Below are positions 1 to 6,140 of a DNA stretch of 6,192 bases, in pieces. Origin of the DNA: Deltaproteobacteria bacterium CG07_land_8_20_14_0_80_60_11. Lineage in GTDB: Bacteria; Desulfobacterota; Desulfobaccia; Desulfobaccales; 0-14-0-80-60-11. The stretch covers positions 1 to 6,192 of the forward strand of contig PEWM01000008.1 of NCBI GenBank assembly GCA_002779455.1, given 5' to 3'. Under the pieces are notes generated by a model. It worked only from the letters and a program-made list of their open reading frames with translations, was not told the origin of the DNA and did no database searches. Position numbers and translations under genes: made by a program. Position 1 is the stretch's first letter. Every line of letters begins with the position of its first letter.

Positions 1-570
1 AGGGTCGCTGAGGGTGAGCCAACCGTGCCGGCGAGCATCGGTTTCGTCGATGATGTCCCAGCCGTAAACGCACTGGAGGCCGCCTATGTCCCGGAAGCAA
101 GCCCTCCGGTAAAATTTGGCCTGGCCCGGCACGTGGTAAGAGGCATAACGCTCAGAGACGAGCTTGTCCCCGGCCAGCAGTAAGGAGGTGCCGCTGGCCA
201 TACCCACCCGAAGATCGTCAAAATGGGCCAGGATGCTGGCGAAGGTTTCGACGCCAAACTCCACATCGCAATCCAGCTTGGCAATGACGTCAAAAGGTTC
301 GTCTCCGAGTTCGGCCAGGCCGGCATTAAAGGCGCTGACGACCCCGGGTCCCAGTTGACGCGCCCCGCCCCGCTGACGCCGCAACAGCTTGATCCACGCA
401 TATTTTTCGGCGTACTGGGCCACAATGGCCGCAGTGTGATCCCGGCTGCCGTCGTCGACGATGATCCAGAGATCGGGGCGATAGGTCTGGTTGACCACGG
501 AATCCAGGGTAAACCGCACAAACTGCTCTTCATCCCGACAGGGACTGATAATCACCAGGCGGCGGGTCAT
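1..570 (-). CDS. Family 2 (GT-A) glycosyltransferase, 3' end cut off by the window
   Basis: The first 190 residues are open with no stop, so the gene continues past the left edge. Members of this family would transfer a sugar from a nucleotide-sugar donor onto a growing glycan at the cytoplasmic face of the membrane. The N-terminus starts a Rossmann-like GT-A fold (LVIISPCRDEE, residues 5-15), then SVVNQTY (24-30), VDDGS (38-42, nucleotide binding) and KLDCDV (98-103), whose D100-C-D102 is the metal-binding DxD motif. GGLQCVYGWDIIDE (163-176) matches the acceptor-site end of the GT2 domain, where the catalytic acidic residue usually lies. The start is the ATG at 568-570, which overlaps the preceding amidotransferase stop as ATGA; GGGGAGAG lies 8 bases upstream of it. 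It is the third gene of the GT4-amidotransferase-GT2 operon. Donor and acceptor cannot be read from the sequence. Family assignment is firm; the specific role is unknown. Confidence 0.9.
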   Translation of the reverse strand, partial: MTRRLVIISPCRDEEQFVRFTLDSVVNQTYRPDLWIIVDDGSRDHTAAIVAQYAEKYAWIKLLRRQRGGARQLGPGVVSAFNAGLAELGDEPFDVIAKLDCDVEFGVETFASILAHFDDLRVGMASGTSLLLAGDKLVSERYASYHVPGQAKFYRRACFRDIGGLQCVYGWDIIDETDARRHGWLTLSDP

Positions 571-2468
571 GGCTGCCACTCTCCCCGGCCCCGGACCCGC
601 CGCCACCAGATGGCAAAAACCAGCAAGGCCCAGAGCTGCCGGCTAAAATCCCGCCGGCCCTGAAGGTGGGCCCCGGCCATTTCCTGGACCGGGGCCAGGT
701 TGAAGTACCCGGTGGCGGCCAGGGTCTCCATCAGGTGATGTTCCCGGGCATAGTCCACCAGGTGGTGCTGGAGCCAGAATTCCACGGGAGGATTGAAACC
801 CCGTTTCGGCCGCTTCAGGATGACGGGGGGCAGCCAGGGCGTCAGCGCCTCCCGCAGCAGGTGTTTGGTGTGTATCCCCTTCACTTTGAGGTCGAAAGGG
901 ATGCTGAGGGCAAATTCCACCAGGGTGTGGTCCAGCATGGGTACCCGGACTTCCAGGGAACAGGCCATGCTCATGCGGTCCACCTTGACCAGCAGGCTGT
1001 CCGGCAGAAAGACCGAGAGGTCCGCCAGATTGGCCTGGGCGATGGGATCGAGGTCCGGATGGGCCTGGGGGATGGCCCAGAAGTGGCGGAGATAGGGGAG
1101 GCCGGCAATCCGGCGCTGGAAATCCGGCGAAAACAGGCGCTGTTGCTCCTCGGGGGTGAAAAACGCCACCTTCCGGGTATATCCCTCAAACAACGGAAAG
1201 AGGGAGGTTGCGGCGATGCGCTCCAGACGGTGTTCCAGGTAACCCAGGCGGGGAGAACCCCCGGTGGGCAGATGGCCGGCGGCCGCCGCCAGGCCCCGGC
1301 GGCACCAGAGGGGCAGCAGGCTCAGCCACCGGTTCAGCTGCATGCCTTGATAGTGGGTGTAGCCCCCAAAGAGCTCGTCCCCGCCCTCGCCGCTCAAGGC
1401 CACCGTGACCTGCCGGCGGGTGGCTTGAGAGAGGAGATAGGTAGGGATGATGGTGGCGTCGGCCAGGGGTTCGTCCAGGTGCCACAAAAGTTTGGGCAGC
1501 AGGTCGGTGGCCTCGGCGGCAATCCGAAAGGTTTCATGGAGGGTGCCCAGATGCCGGCTGACCAGCTGGGCGAAGCGAGTCTCGTCATACTTGGACACCT
1601 CGAACCCCACGTTAAAGGTGCGGATTTCCTTGGCGCCCAATCCAGCCATGGCAGCGGTGACCGCGCTGGAATCAAGCCCGCCGGAGAGAAAGACCCCCAG
1701 GGGCACATCCGCCACCAGTTGGAGGCGCACCGCTTCTTTCAGCCGCCGGCGCAGTTCGCCACACCAATCCGGGAGCGTTCTCTCGGGGCCTGAGGTCACC
1801 GCCGGGCGCCAGTATTTTCGGGTCTTGACCTCGCCGTCGGCCACCGTCAGCAACTCCCCCGGGGTAAGCTTGCGGATATTTTGATAGATGGTGCCCGATC
1901 CCGGGATGAAATGGTGCGAGAAGTATTCGAACACGCCCCGATCGCTCACGGCCGGATCAAACCCGGGGAGCAGGAGCAGGCTCTTGATTTCCGAGGCAAA
2001 GGCCAGGGTGCCGGCCTTCCGGGTATAAAATAAAGGTTTGATGCCCAGGCGGTCCCGGGCCAGGAGGAGCTTCTGCCGGCGGCTGTCCCAGACGGCAAAG
2101 GCGAACATACCGTTTAAGTGGTGCACCACGTCATCGCCCCAGGCTTCGAAACCGTGGACGATGACCTCGGTGTCGGAGGAGGTGCGAAAGGTGTGGCCCC
2201 GTTGCTTCAGGTCAGCCCGGAGTTCGACGAAATTATAAATCTCGCCGTTGAAGACCACGATCACCGTCTGGTCTTCGTTGGACATGGGCTGGCGCCCGCC
2301 GGTCAGATCGATGATGCTCAGGCGCCGGAATCCCAGTCCCATACCGTTCTCCACCCAGAAGCCCTCATCATCGGGGCCGCGGTGGCTTAAAACCGCAGTC
2401 ATGCGCCGCAACAGCCCCAGGTCGACGGGCGCTTCATTTAACTGCAACATGCCGCAGATACCGCACAT
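567..2468 (-). CDS. asnB: AsnB-type glutamine-hydrolysing asparagine synthase/amidotransferase of a polysaccharide locus
   Basis: This 633-residue protein is a complete class II glutamine amidotransferase: it hydrolyses glutamine and passes the ammonia to an ATP-activated carboxylate, asparagine being the classic product. Cys2 is the N-terminal nucleophile (MCGICG). The glutaminase domain follows with SHRGPD (28-33), RRLSIIDL (48-55), NGEIYN (74-79, oxyanion and substrate loop), SSDTE (97-101) and GMFAFAVWD (120-128). The synthetase domain has the PP-loop SGGLDSS (262-268), DEPLAD (332-337), SGEGGDELFGGY (359-370), DRMSMACSLEVRVPMLD (497-513) and TKHLLRE (534-540), whose K535 aligns with the catalytic lysine of AsnB and beta-lactam synthetase. 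No catalytic residue looks missing. The ATG lies 3 bases after the GT4 stop, with AGGA about 10 bases upstream. Its place between two glycosyltransferases suggests that the real substrate could be a sugar carboxylate, as proposed for AsnB-like proteins of O-antigen loci, or that it belongs to an exosortase-type EPS locus. True asparagine synthesis remains possible. Confidence 0.93.
   Translation of the reverse strand: MCGICGMLQLNEAPVDLGLLRRMTAVLSHRGPDDEGFWVENGMGLGFRRLSIIDLTGGRQPMSNEDQTVIVVFNGEIYNFVELRADLKQRGHTFRTSSDTEVIVHGFEAWGDDVVHHLNGMFAFAVWDSRRQKLLLARDRLGIKPLFYTRKAGTLAFASEIKSLLLLPGFDPAVSDRGVFEYFSHHFIPGSGTIYQNIRKLTPGELLTVADGEVKTRKYWRPAVTSGPERTLPDWCGELRRRLKEAVRLQLVADVPLGVFLSGGLDSSAVTAAMAGLGAKEIRTFNVGFEVSKYDETRFAQLVSRHLGTLHETFRIAAEATDLLPKLLWHLDEPLADATIIPTYLLSQATRRQVTVALSGEGGDELFGGYTHYQGMQLNRWLSLLPLWCRRGLAAAAGHLPTGGSPRLGYLEHRLERIAATSLFPLFEGYTRKVAFFTPEEQQRLFSPDFQRRIAGLPYLRHFWAIPQAHPDLDPIAQANLADLSVFLPDSLLVKVDRMSMACSLEVRVPMLDHTLVEFALSIPFDLKVKGIHTKHLLREALTPWLPPVILKRPKRGFNPPVEFWLQHHLVDYAREHHLMETLAATGYFNLAPVQEMAGAHLQGRRDFSRQLWALLVFAIWWRRVRGRGEWQP
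579..586 (-). promoter_or_regulatory. Ribosome binding site for the GT2 gene
   Basis: On the minus strand this reads GGGGAGAG and sits 8 bases before the ATG at 568-570, inside the end of the upstream amidotransferase gene. It supports that start and, together with the ATGA overlap, translational coupling between the two genes. Confidence 0.6.
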
Positions 2469-2471
2469 ACC

Positions 2472-3806
2472 CTAGTTTTCCTGATTGGCCGCGATCGCGG
2501 CCGCAAACAGGCCACGAAGTTGCCGGGCGCTGGTCTCGCCGCGATATTGGGAGACCACCAGGTTTCGTCCGGCCCGGGCCAGGCGCCGGGCCATATCCTG
2601 ATCCCGGAGCAGGCGCGCCAGGGCCTCGGCCAGGGCCGCCGCATCGTCCGGGGCTACCAAGAGACCCGTCTCGCCATCCACCACCAGTTCAGGGATTCCG
2701 GAAACCCGGGTGGCCACCACGGGAATTTCCATGGCCATGGCTTCGATCAACACGGTGGGAATGCCGTCGGCATCCTGGTTGCGGATGCAGGCCGGCATGG
2801 CCAGCACATCGGCCCGCCGGTAATACGGCATTAATTCTGCCGGCGACAGCTTCCCCTTCAAGACTACTCGGTCAGTAACCCCGAAATCATTAACCAGGTT
2901 CTGGAGGCGGCCGGCTTCGGGCCCCTCCCCGATGATGAGACATTGGCAGGGGAGGCCCCGGTCACGCAGCCGGGCGCAGGCTTCCACCAGGACGTGAAAC
3001 CCCTTGGTTTCCACCAGGCGGCCCACGGCGATGATGCAGGGAGGGTCCCCCTGGGGGTGGGGGTTCGGGCAAAATCTGGCGGTATCCAGACCGTTCCGGA
3101 CCACCTCCAGATGCGCCCGCCGGGCTTCGGGATAATGCGACTTTAGGTAGCGGCGGTTGTATCGGCTGATGCAGGCCACAAACGCCGCCGCCGCCAGTTT
3201 GGCCGGCAGCAACACCTGGTCGATGAAGATGTCATAGGCATGGGCGGTGAAGCTAAACGAGATGCCGGCGAGGGCGGCGGCCATCAGCGCCACGCTGGCC
3301 GGGGCGTTGGCAAAATGGGCGTGCAGATGTTGGATGCCGGCGGCGCGCAGCCGCCAGGCGGCAAAGGGGGCCACCATAAAGTAAGACAGACAGCGCCGCC
3401 GAGACCTATAGGGCTCGCCGGTGGTGAGGACGTAAGCGTAAAGGCAGTGGAAATAGCGGCCGGGAAACCGCAGGGCAAAAATCAGGTGGGCCAGCCAGAA
3501 TAGGGGGTTTTGGGGTTGAATAAGGACCTCCGCCTCCCGGGCCAGATCAGGCGCCTCAGGATGAGACACCCCGGTCTCCGGGGGATGGAGGCTGAAGACC
3601 TTGACGCTGAGCCCCAGTCGCCGCAACGCCACGATTTCCCGCACGACAAAGGTCTCGGAAATCACCGGGAGAATCCGGCCGAGATAGGCCAGGGCATAGG
3701 GGCGGCAATCACGAGGGGCGCGCGCGACCCCCTGATCCGGGGCGGCGCCGCGGTGGTTGGGGGCTCTGGCCGGATTCAAGGGATCAGACAAAATATTTAT
3801 CATCAC
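2472..3806 (-). CDS. Family 4 (GT-B) glycosyltransferase, WcaL-like
   Basis: This 444-residue protein is a group 1 glycosyltransferase, a cytoplasmic or membrane-peripheral enzyme that uses a nucleotide-sugar donor. The N-terminal acceptor domain has YLGRILPVISETFVVREI (41-58), the hallmark opening of colanic-acid WcaL/AmsK-like enzymes, then HLHAHFAN (160-167) and FTAHAYD (186-192). The C-terminal donor domain has VRNGLD (236-241), VGRLVETKGF (261-270), GEGP (293-296) and DGIPTVLIEAMA (347-358). The EX7E pair appears as D347 and E355, an Asp variant of the first acid that is common in this subfamily. Residues 100-127 are hydrophobic and may touch the membrane. The frame opens with GTG (3804-3806) followed directly by ATG (3801-3803); either could be used. 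No strong Shine-Dalgarno is present, and residues 1-35 look unconserved. It is the first gene of the operon. The sugar specificity is not readable. Confidence 0.92.
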   Translation of the reverse strand: MMINILSDPLNPARAPNHRGAAPDQGVARAPRDCRPYALAYLGRILPVISETFVVREIVALRRLGLSVKVFSLHPPETGVSHPEAPDLAREAEVLIQPQNPLFWLAHLIFALRFPGRYFHCLYAYVLTTGEPYRSRRRCLSYFMVAPFAAWRLRAAGIQHLHAHFANAPASVALMAAALAGISFSFTAHAYDIFIDQVLLPAKLAAAAFVACISRYNRRYLKSHYPEARRAHLEVVRNGLDTARFCPNPHPQGDPPCIIAVGRLVETKGFHVLVEACARLRDRGLPCQCLIIGEGPEAGRLQNLVNDFGVTDRVVLKGKLSPAELMPYYRRADVLAMPACIRNQDADGIPTVLIEAMAMEIPVVATRVSGIPELVVDGETGLLVAPDDAAALAEALARLLRDQDMARRLARAGRNLVVSQYRGETSARQLRGLFAAAIAANQEN

Positions 3807-3837
3807 TTATGCTCATCGGCCTTCAGGGCCAAAAAAA

Positions 3838-3851
3838 TGAAAAATTTTTCA
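3838..3851. repeat. 14-bp perfect palindrome, possible operator
   Basis: TGAAAAATTTTTCA is a perfect inverted repeat with no spacer. It overlaps the proposed -10 of the polysaccharide operon and lies about 32 bases upstream of the GT4 start. A symmetric A/T-rich site in this position is what a dimeric repressor or a nucleoid protein site can look like, but no regulator gene is present in the window to pair with it. It might also simply be an intrinsically bent A-tract. Confidence 0.4.
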
Positions 3852-3871
3852 GGGAACCTCCGGCCTGACAA
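3844..3871 (-). promoter_or_regulatory. Candidate sigma70 promoter of the polysaccharide operon
   Basis: On the minus strand TTGTCA (3871 to 3866, five of six consensus bases) is followed after 16 bases by AAAAAT (3849 to 3844, four of six). Transcription would start near 3837, giving a leader of roughly 30 bases before the GT4 start. The -10 element lies inside a 14-bp palindrome. This is a consensus match by eye only. Confidence 0.4.
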
Positions 3872-4008
3872 GGGGATCGGAACCGCGCACGGCCGGCTCT
3901 CTGGTTCAAGGCGGCTGCAGCCCTTTCCTCAGGGCCTCTTTTCTTTAAGTTGTCCTGCGGTTCAGCCGATATACCTTTATGGCTGAGCGCGGGGTTGGGT
4001 GGGTTGCC

Positions 4009-4032
4009 GTTAAGCTCTCGGTGGTTCTTAAC
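4009..4032. repeat. GTTAAG/CTTAAC inverted repeat upstream of the PilZ gene
   Basis: GTTAAG at 4009-4014 and CTTAAC at 4027-4032 are exact reverse complements separated by 12 bases, about 50 bases before the PilZ start. The geometry fits a dimeric regulator site or a weak hairpin. Arms of 6 bp are expected by chance fairly often, so the support is weak. I could not place a convincing -35/-10 pair for the PilZ gene in this region. Confidence 0.2.
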
Positions 4033-4073
4033 TGAGAAGGGGGTAATCCAAAATCAACCGCCCTGCGGGTGAG

Positions 4074-4078
4074 AGGAG
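4074..4078 (+). promoter_or_regulatory. Ribosome binding site that sets the PilZ start
   Basis: AGGAG sits 5 bases before the ATG at 4084. The frame is open back to a GTG at 4069, but that codon abuts this Shine-Dalgarno and has none of its own, so the ATG is preferred. Confidence 0.7.
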
Positions 4079-4083
4079 TTGCC

Positions 4084-4488
4084 ATGGAAAAACGGCGTCA
4101 TCCGCGACTTCACCTTCAATTGCCCATCCGGTTCATCGTGGAGCAGCCGGAAACGCGGGATTCTCAATCCGGCCAGGGGATGTTGAAAAATATCAGCTAC
4201 GGGGGGATTCTTTTCCAGGTTGAACCACCTCTGCCCGTGCAACCGGGTCACGTCCGGGAGTTTTCTTTTTTCCTTACCCCTGAAAATAACAAGGAGTGCG
4301 ACCTGGCGCATTTCCAGGCCCAGGGGCTGGTCCTGCGCATCGAACCCCCGGACCCGAATTCTTCAGCCTACGGGGTGGCGGTCCAGTTTCTCTCGGCGTT
4401 AGTCAAGAAGGACGTGACCATAAAAATGAACATATCTTCCCGGCGCCGGGTGCGAACCGGATCTAAACCCATCCGGGATGACCGCTGA
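4084..4488 (+). CDS. Small PilZ-domain protein, probable c-di-GMP receptor
   Basis: This 134-residue protein is essentially one PilZ beta-barrel. Proteins of this kind bind the second messenger cyclic di-GMP and change the activity of a partner, often one acting in motility, pili or exopolysaccharide export. The two binding motifs are both present: R4-x-x-x-R8 in EKRRHPR at the N-terminus, and N36-x-S38-x-x-G41 in KNISYGG. SAYGVAVQFL (94-103) is the usual closing strand of the barrel. The last 17 residues are very basic (SSRRRVR and following) and may be a flexible tail. There is no signal peptide, membrane segment or second domain. It is transcribed away from the polysaccharide operon, so a link to exopolysaccharide control is plausible but inferred from position only. 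Its partner is unknown. Confidence 0.88.
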   Translation: MEKRRHPRLHLQLPIRFIVEQPETRDSQSGQGMLKNISYGGILFQVEPPLPVQPGHVREFSFFLTPENNKECDLAHFQAQGLVLRIEPPDPNSSAYGVAVQFLSALVKKDVTIKMNISSRRRVRTGSKPIRDDR

Positions 4489-4526
4489 CGCGCCTGGGGG
4501 GAGTTTGACCTACCGCCAACGCCAGC

Positions 4527-4626
4527 CTGCCTGGGAGCTGCGGCTTCACCAACCCGGGCGGTCCGGCGGGCTGAATAATCCCGCCTTATTACCTGGTCTT
4601 CGGCGTCTCTCCGCGCCCCCGCAGCT
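4527..4626 (+). ncRNA. Candidate structured RNA with a pseudoknot, upstream of the photolyase gene
   Basis: CTGCCTGGG (4527-4535) and CCCGGGCGG (4553-4561) form a 9-bp stem with two G-U pairs. The 17-base loop holds AGCTGCGG (4536-4543), the exact reverse complement of CCGCAGCT (4619-4626). Between these lie GGCGGG/CCCGCC (4565-4570 with 4580-4585) and a short GGCG/CGCC hairpin (4602-4605 with 4614-4617). Together they describe a compact fold closed by a loop-to-tail pseudoknot. I compared it by eye with the common riboswitch cores (cobalamin, TPP, FMN, SAM, SAH, glycine, c-di-GMP-I) and saw no match; the CTGAGA at 4625-4630 recalls a TPP box but the rest of that motif is absent. In GC-rich DNA such pairings can arise by chance, so this is only a candidate. 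Confidence 0.25.
4565..4590 (+). terminator. Weak factor-independent terminator downstream of the PilZ gene
   Basis: A perfect 6-bp stem, GGCGGG with CCCGCC around a 9-base loop, is followed by TTATT. It lies 77 bases after the PilZ stop and points in the right direction, but the U-tract is short and interrupted. AATAA in the loop (4574-4578) could pair instead with the TTATT tail (4586-4590), which gives an alternative, less stable hairpin. It may instead be one helix of the structured RNA proposed here. Confidence 0.35.
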
Positions 4627-4667
4627 GAGAAACCCACTCATACACGTCTCAAGATAGGAATTATTTT

Positions 4668-4697
4668 TTGGCTTTGCCGCACCGGCCAGCGTAAAAT
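4668..4697 (+). promoter_or_regulatory. Candidate sigma70 promoter of the photolyase gene
   Basis: TTGGCT (4668-4673, four of six) and TAAAAT (4692-4697, five of six) are 18 bases apart, with a T-rich stretch just upstream that could act like an UP element. Transcription would start near 4704, leaving a leader of about 40 bases before the preferred ATG. If it is real, the RNA structure further upstream would not be part of this transcript. Confidence 0.45.
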
Positions 4698-4745
4698 GTC
4701 GTTGATTGGCGAGACAGAAGAATGTGGGAGAGGAACGATGCGGCC

Positions 4746-6104
4746 ATGGTCAACCGCGCCCGCCTACGCCCCTTGAATCAGGCCCGCCCCGGCCAGGGAC
4801 CGGTGGTCTACTGGATGAGCCGGGACCAGCGGGTCCGGGACAACTGGGCCTTGCTCTTCGCCCAGGAACTGGCCCTTAGTCTAAAGCAGCCCCTGGGAGT
4901 GGTGTTCTGCCTGGCGCCGGCGTTTCTCGGGGCCACCCTGCGCCAGTACGGCTTTATGCTCAAGGGGTTACAAGAAGTCGCCGGGGACCTGGCCCATCTG
5001 AACCTGCCGTTTTTCCTGCTAACGGGGGAGCCAAGCCGGGAACTGCCCGGCTTTGTTGCGCACTACCGGGTCGGGGCCGTGGTCAGCGATTTTTCCCCCC
5101 TGCGTCTGGTGCGGGATTGGAAAACCGCGGTGGCTTCGAGGATCGGGGTTTCCCTGGAGGAAGTGGATGCCCACAACGTCGTGCCGTGTTGGCTGGCCTC
5201 CCCCAAAGCGGAATACGGCGCCTATACCCTGAGGCCCAAGCTTAAAAGGCTCCTGCCTGCGTTTCTGGAAGACTTCCCGCCGCTGGCCCGGCACCCGGTT
5301 GGGTGGGAGGGCGAAAGACCGGCAATCCCCTGGAAGCACCTGACCGCCAAGCTGGCCATCGACACTGCCGTCCCGGAAGTGACCTGGCTCACCCCCGGGG
5401 AGCGCCAGGCCCGGGCGGCGCTGGACCACTTCCTGGAACAGAAGCTGCCTTTCTACGGGGAGCGGCGCAACGACCCCACCCTGGACGGCCAGTCCAACCT
5501 CTCCCCCTACCTCCATTTCGGGCACCTCGCCGCGGCCCGGGTGGCCCTGGAGGTGGAGAACCGCCGTGGCCATGACTCTTCCCGGGAGGCCTTTCTGGAG
5601 GAACTCATCGTGCGCCGGGAGCTGGCGGATAATTTCTGCTTCTACCAGCCCCATTATGACACCTTTGCCGGGTTTCCGGCCTGGGCCCAGAAAACCCTGA
5701 ACCAGCATCGGCGGGATAAGCGGGAGCAGCTCTATTCGGCGGCAGCGCTGGAGTCGGGCCGGACCCATGATGAGCTGTGGAATGCGGCCCAGCGGGAAAT
5801 GGTCCAGCGGGGCAAGATGCATGGGTACCTGCGGATGTACTGGGCCAAAAAAATCCTGGAGTGGACCGCTTCCCCGGAAGAGGCCCAGGCCGTGGCCATT
5901 TATCTCAATGACCGATACGAGCTGGACGGCCGCGACCCCAACGGCTACGCCGGCATTGCCTGGAGCATCGGCGGGGTCCATGACCGGGCCTGGTTCGAGC
6001 GGCCCGTGTTCGGGAAGATCAGGTATATGAGCTATAATGGCTGCCGTACCAAGTTCAAGGTGGAGGCTTACTTAGCCAAAATCCGTGAAGAACCCGGCCC
6101 CTAG
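4746..6104 (+). CDS. phr: Class II CPD photolyase (deoxyribodipyrimidine photo-lyase)
   Basis: The enzyme uses blue light and reduced FAD to split cyclobutane pyrimidine dimers in DNA. Numbered from the preferred ATG (452 residues), the N-terminal antenna domain opens with VVYWMSRDQR (20-29), a class II signature. The FAD domain has SNLSPYLHFGH (250-260), ELIVRRELADNF (286-297), THDELWNAAQ (340-349), GKMHGYLRMYW (356-366) and YLNDRYELDGRDPNGYAG (386-403). W345, W366 and W373 have the exact spacing of the electron-transfer tryptophans W360, W381 and W388 of the Methanosarcina mazei enzyme, and N388 and W406 match its flavin-site Asn403 and substrate-site Trp421. The protein therefore looks complete and active. 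The ATG at 4746 follows GGGAGAGGA at 4726-4734 and gives an N-terminus of usual length; an in-frame ATG at 4722 would add 8 residues but has only a weak ribosome site. It appears to be a single-gene unit, with no related repair gene beside it. Confidence 0.96.
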   Translation: MVNRARLRPLNQARPGQGPVVYWMSRDQRVRDNWALLFAQELALSLKQPLGVVFCLAPAFLGATLRQYGFMLKGLQEVAGDLAHLNLPFFLLTGEPSRELPGFVAHYRVGAVVSDFSPLRLVRDWKTAVASRIGVSLEEVDAHNVVPCWLASPKAEYGAYTLRPKLKRLLPAFLEDFPPLARHPVGWEGERPAIPWKHLTAKLAIDTAVPEVTWLTPGERQARAALDHFLEQKLPFYGERRNDPTLDGQSNLSPYLHFGHLAAARVALEVENRRGHDSSREAFLEELIVRRELADNFCFYQPHYDTFAGFPAWAQKTLNQHRRDKREQLYSAAALESGRTHDELWNAAQREMVQRGKMHGYLRMYWAKKILEWTASPEEAQAVAIYLNDRYELDGRDPNGYAGIAWSIGGVHDRAWFERPVFGKIRYMSYNGCRTKFKVEAYLAKIREEPGP

Positions 6105-6140
6105 GCAATACTGTTCACTTAATGTGCGAGAAGATTTTTT

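Noticed and set aside
666..1793. Long plus-strand open frame of 375 codons opposite the amidotransferase
   Set aside because: The peptide is rich in Gly, Gln and Pro with no recognisable domain, and the opposite strand encodes a complete enzyme with all its motifs; it is an antisense shadow of GC-rich coding DNA.
3920..3946. GCCCT-AGGGC hairpin followed by a T-rich run, resembling a terminator
   Set aside because: The stem is only 5 bp, the T-run is interrupted, and no plus-strand gene lies upstream for it to end.
3510..3986. Plus-strand open frame reaching into the divergent intergenic region
   Set aside because: Mostly antisense to the GT4 gene, with no recognisable domain or ribosome site.
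3991..4008. Possible sigma54 promoter in the G-rich stretch before the PilZ gene
   Set aside because: The required GG and GC doublets are not 10 bases apart.
4368..4637. Minus-strand open frame across the PilZ end and the intergenic region
   Set aside because: Low-complexity Arg/Ala/Ser-rich peptide with no domain, overlapping the PilZ coding region.
4625..4660. CTGAGA reminiscent of a TPP riboswitch
   Set aside because: The second conserved TPP segment (ACCTGATCTGG-like) and the closing GTAGGGA are absent.
4738..4776. Twelve-codon open frame starting at an ATG between the two photolyase starts
   Set aside because: Its ribosome site would be only 3 bases away and there is no sign of a leader-peptide attenuator; most likely chance.
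5019..5981. Minus-strand open frame of 320 codons opposite the photolyase
   Set aside because: Lies entirely over conserved photolyase sequence and shows no domain; antisense shadow.
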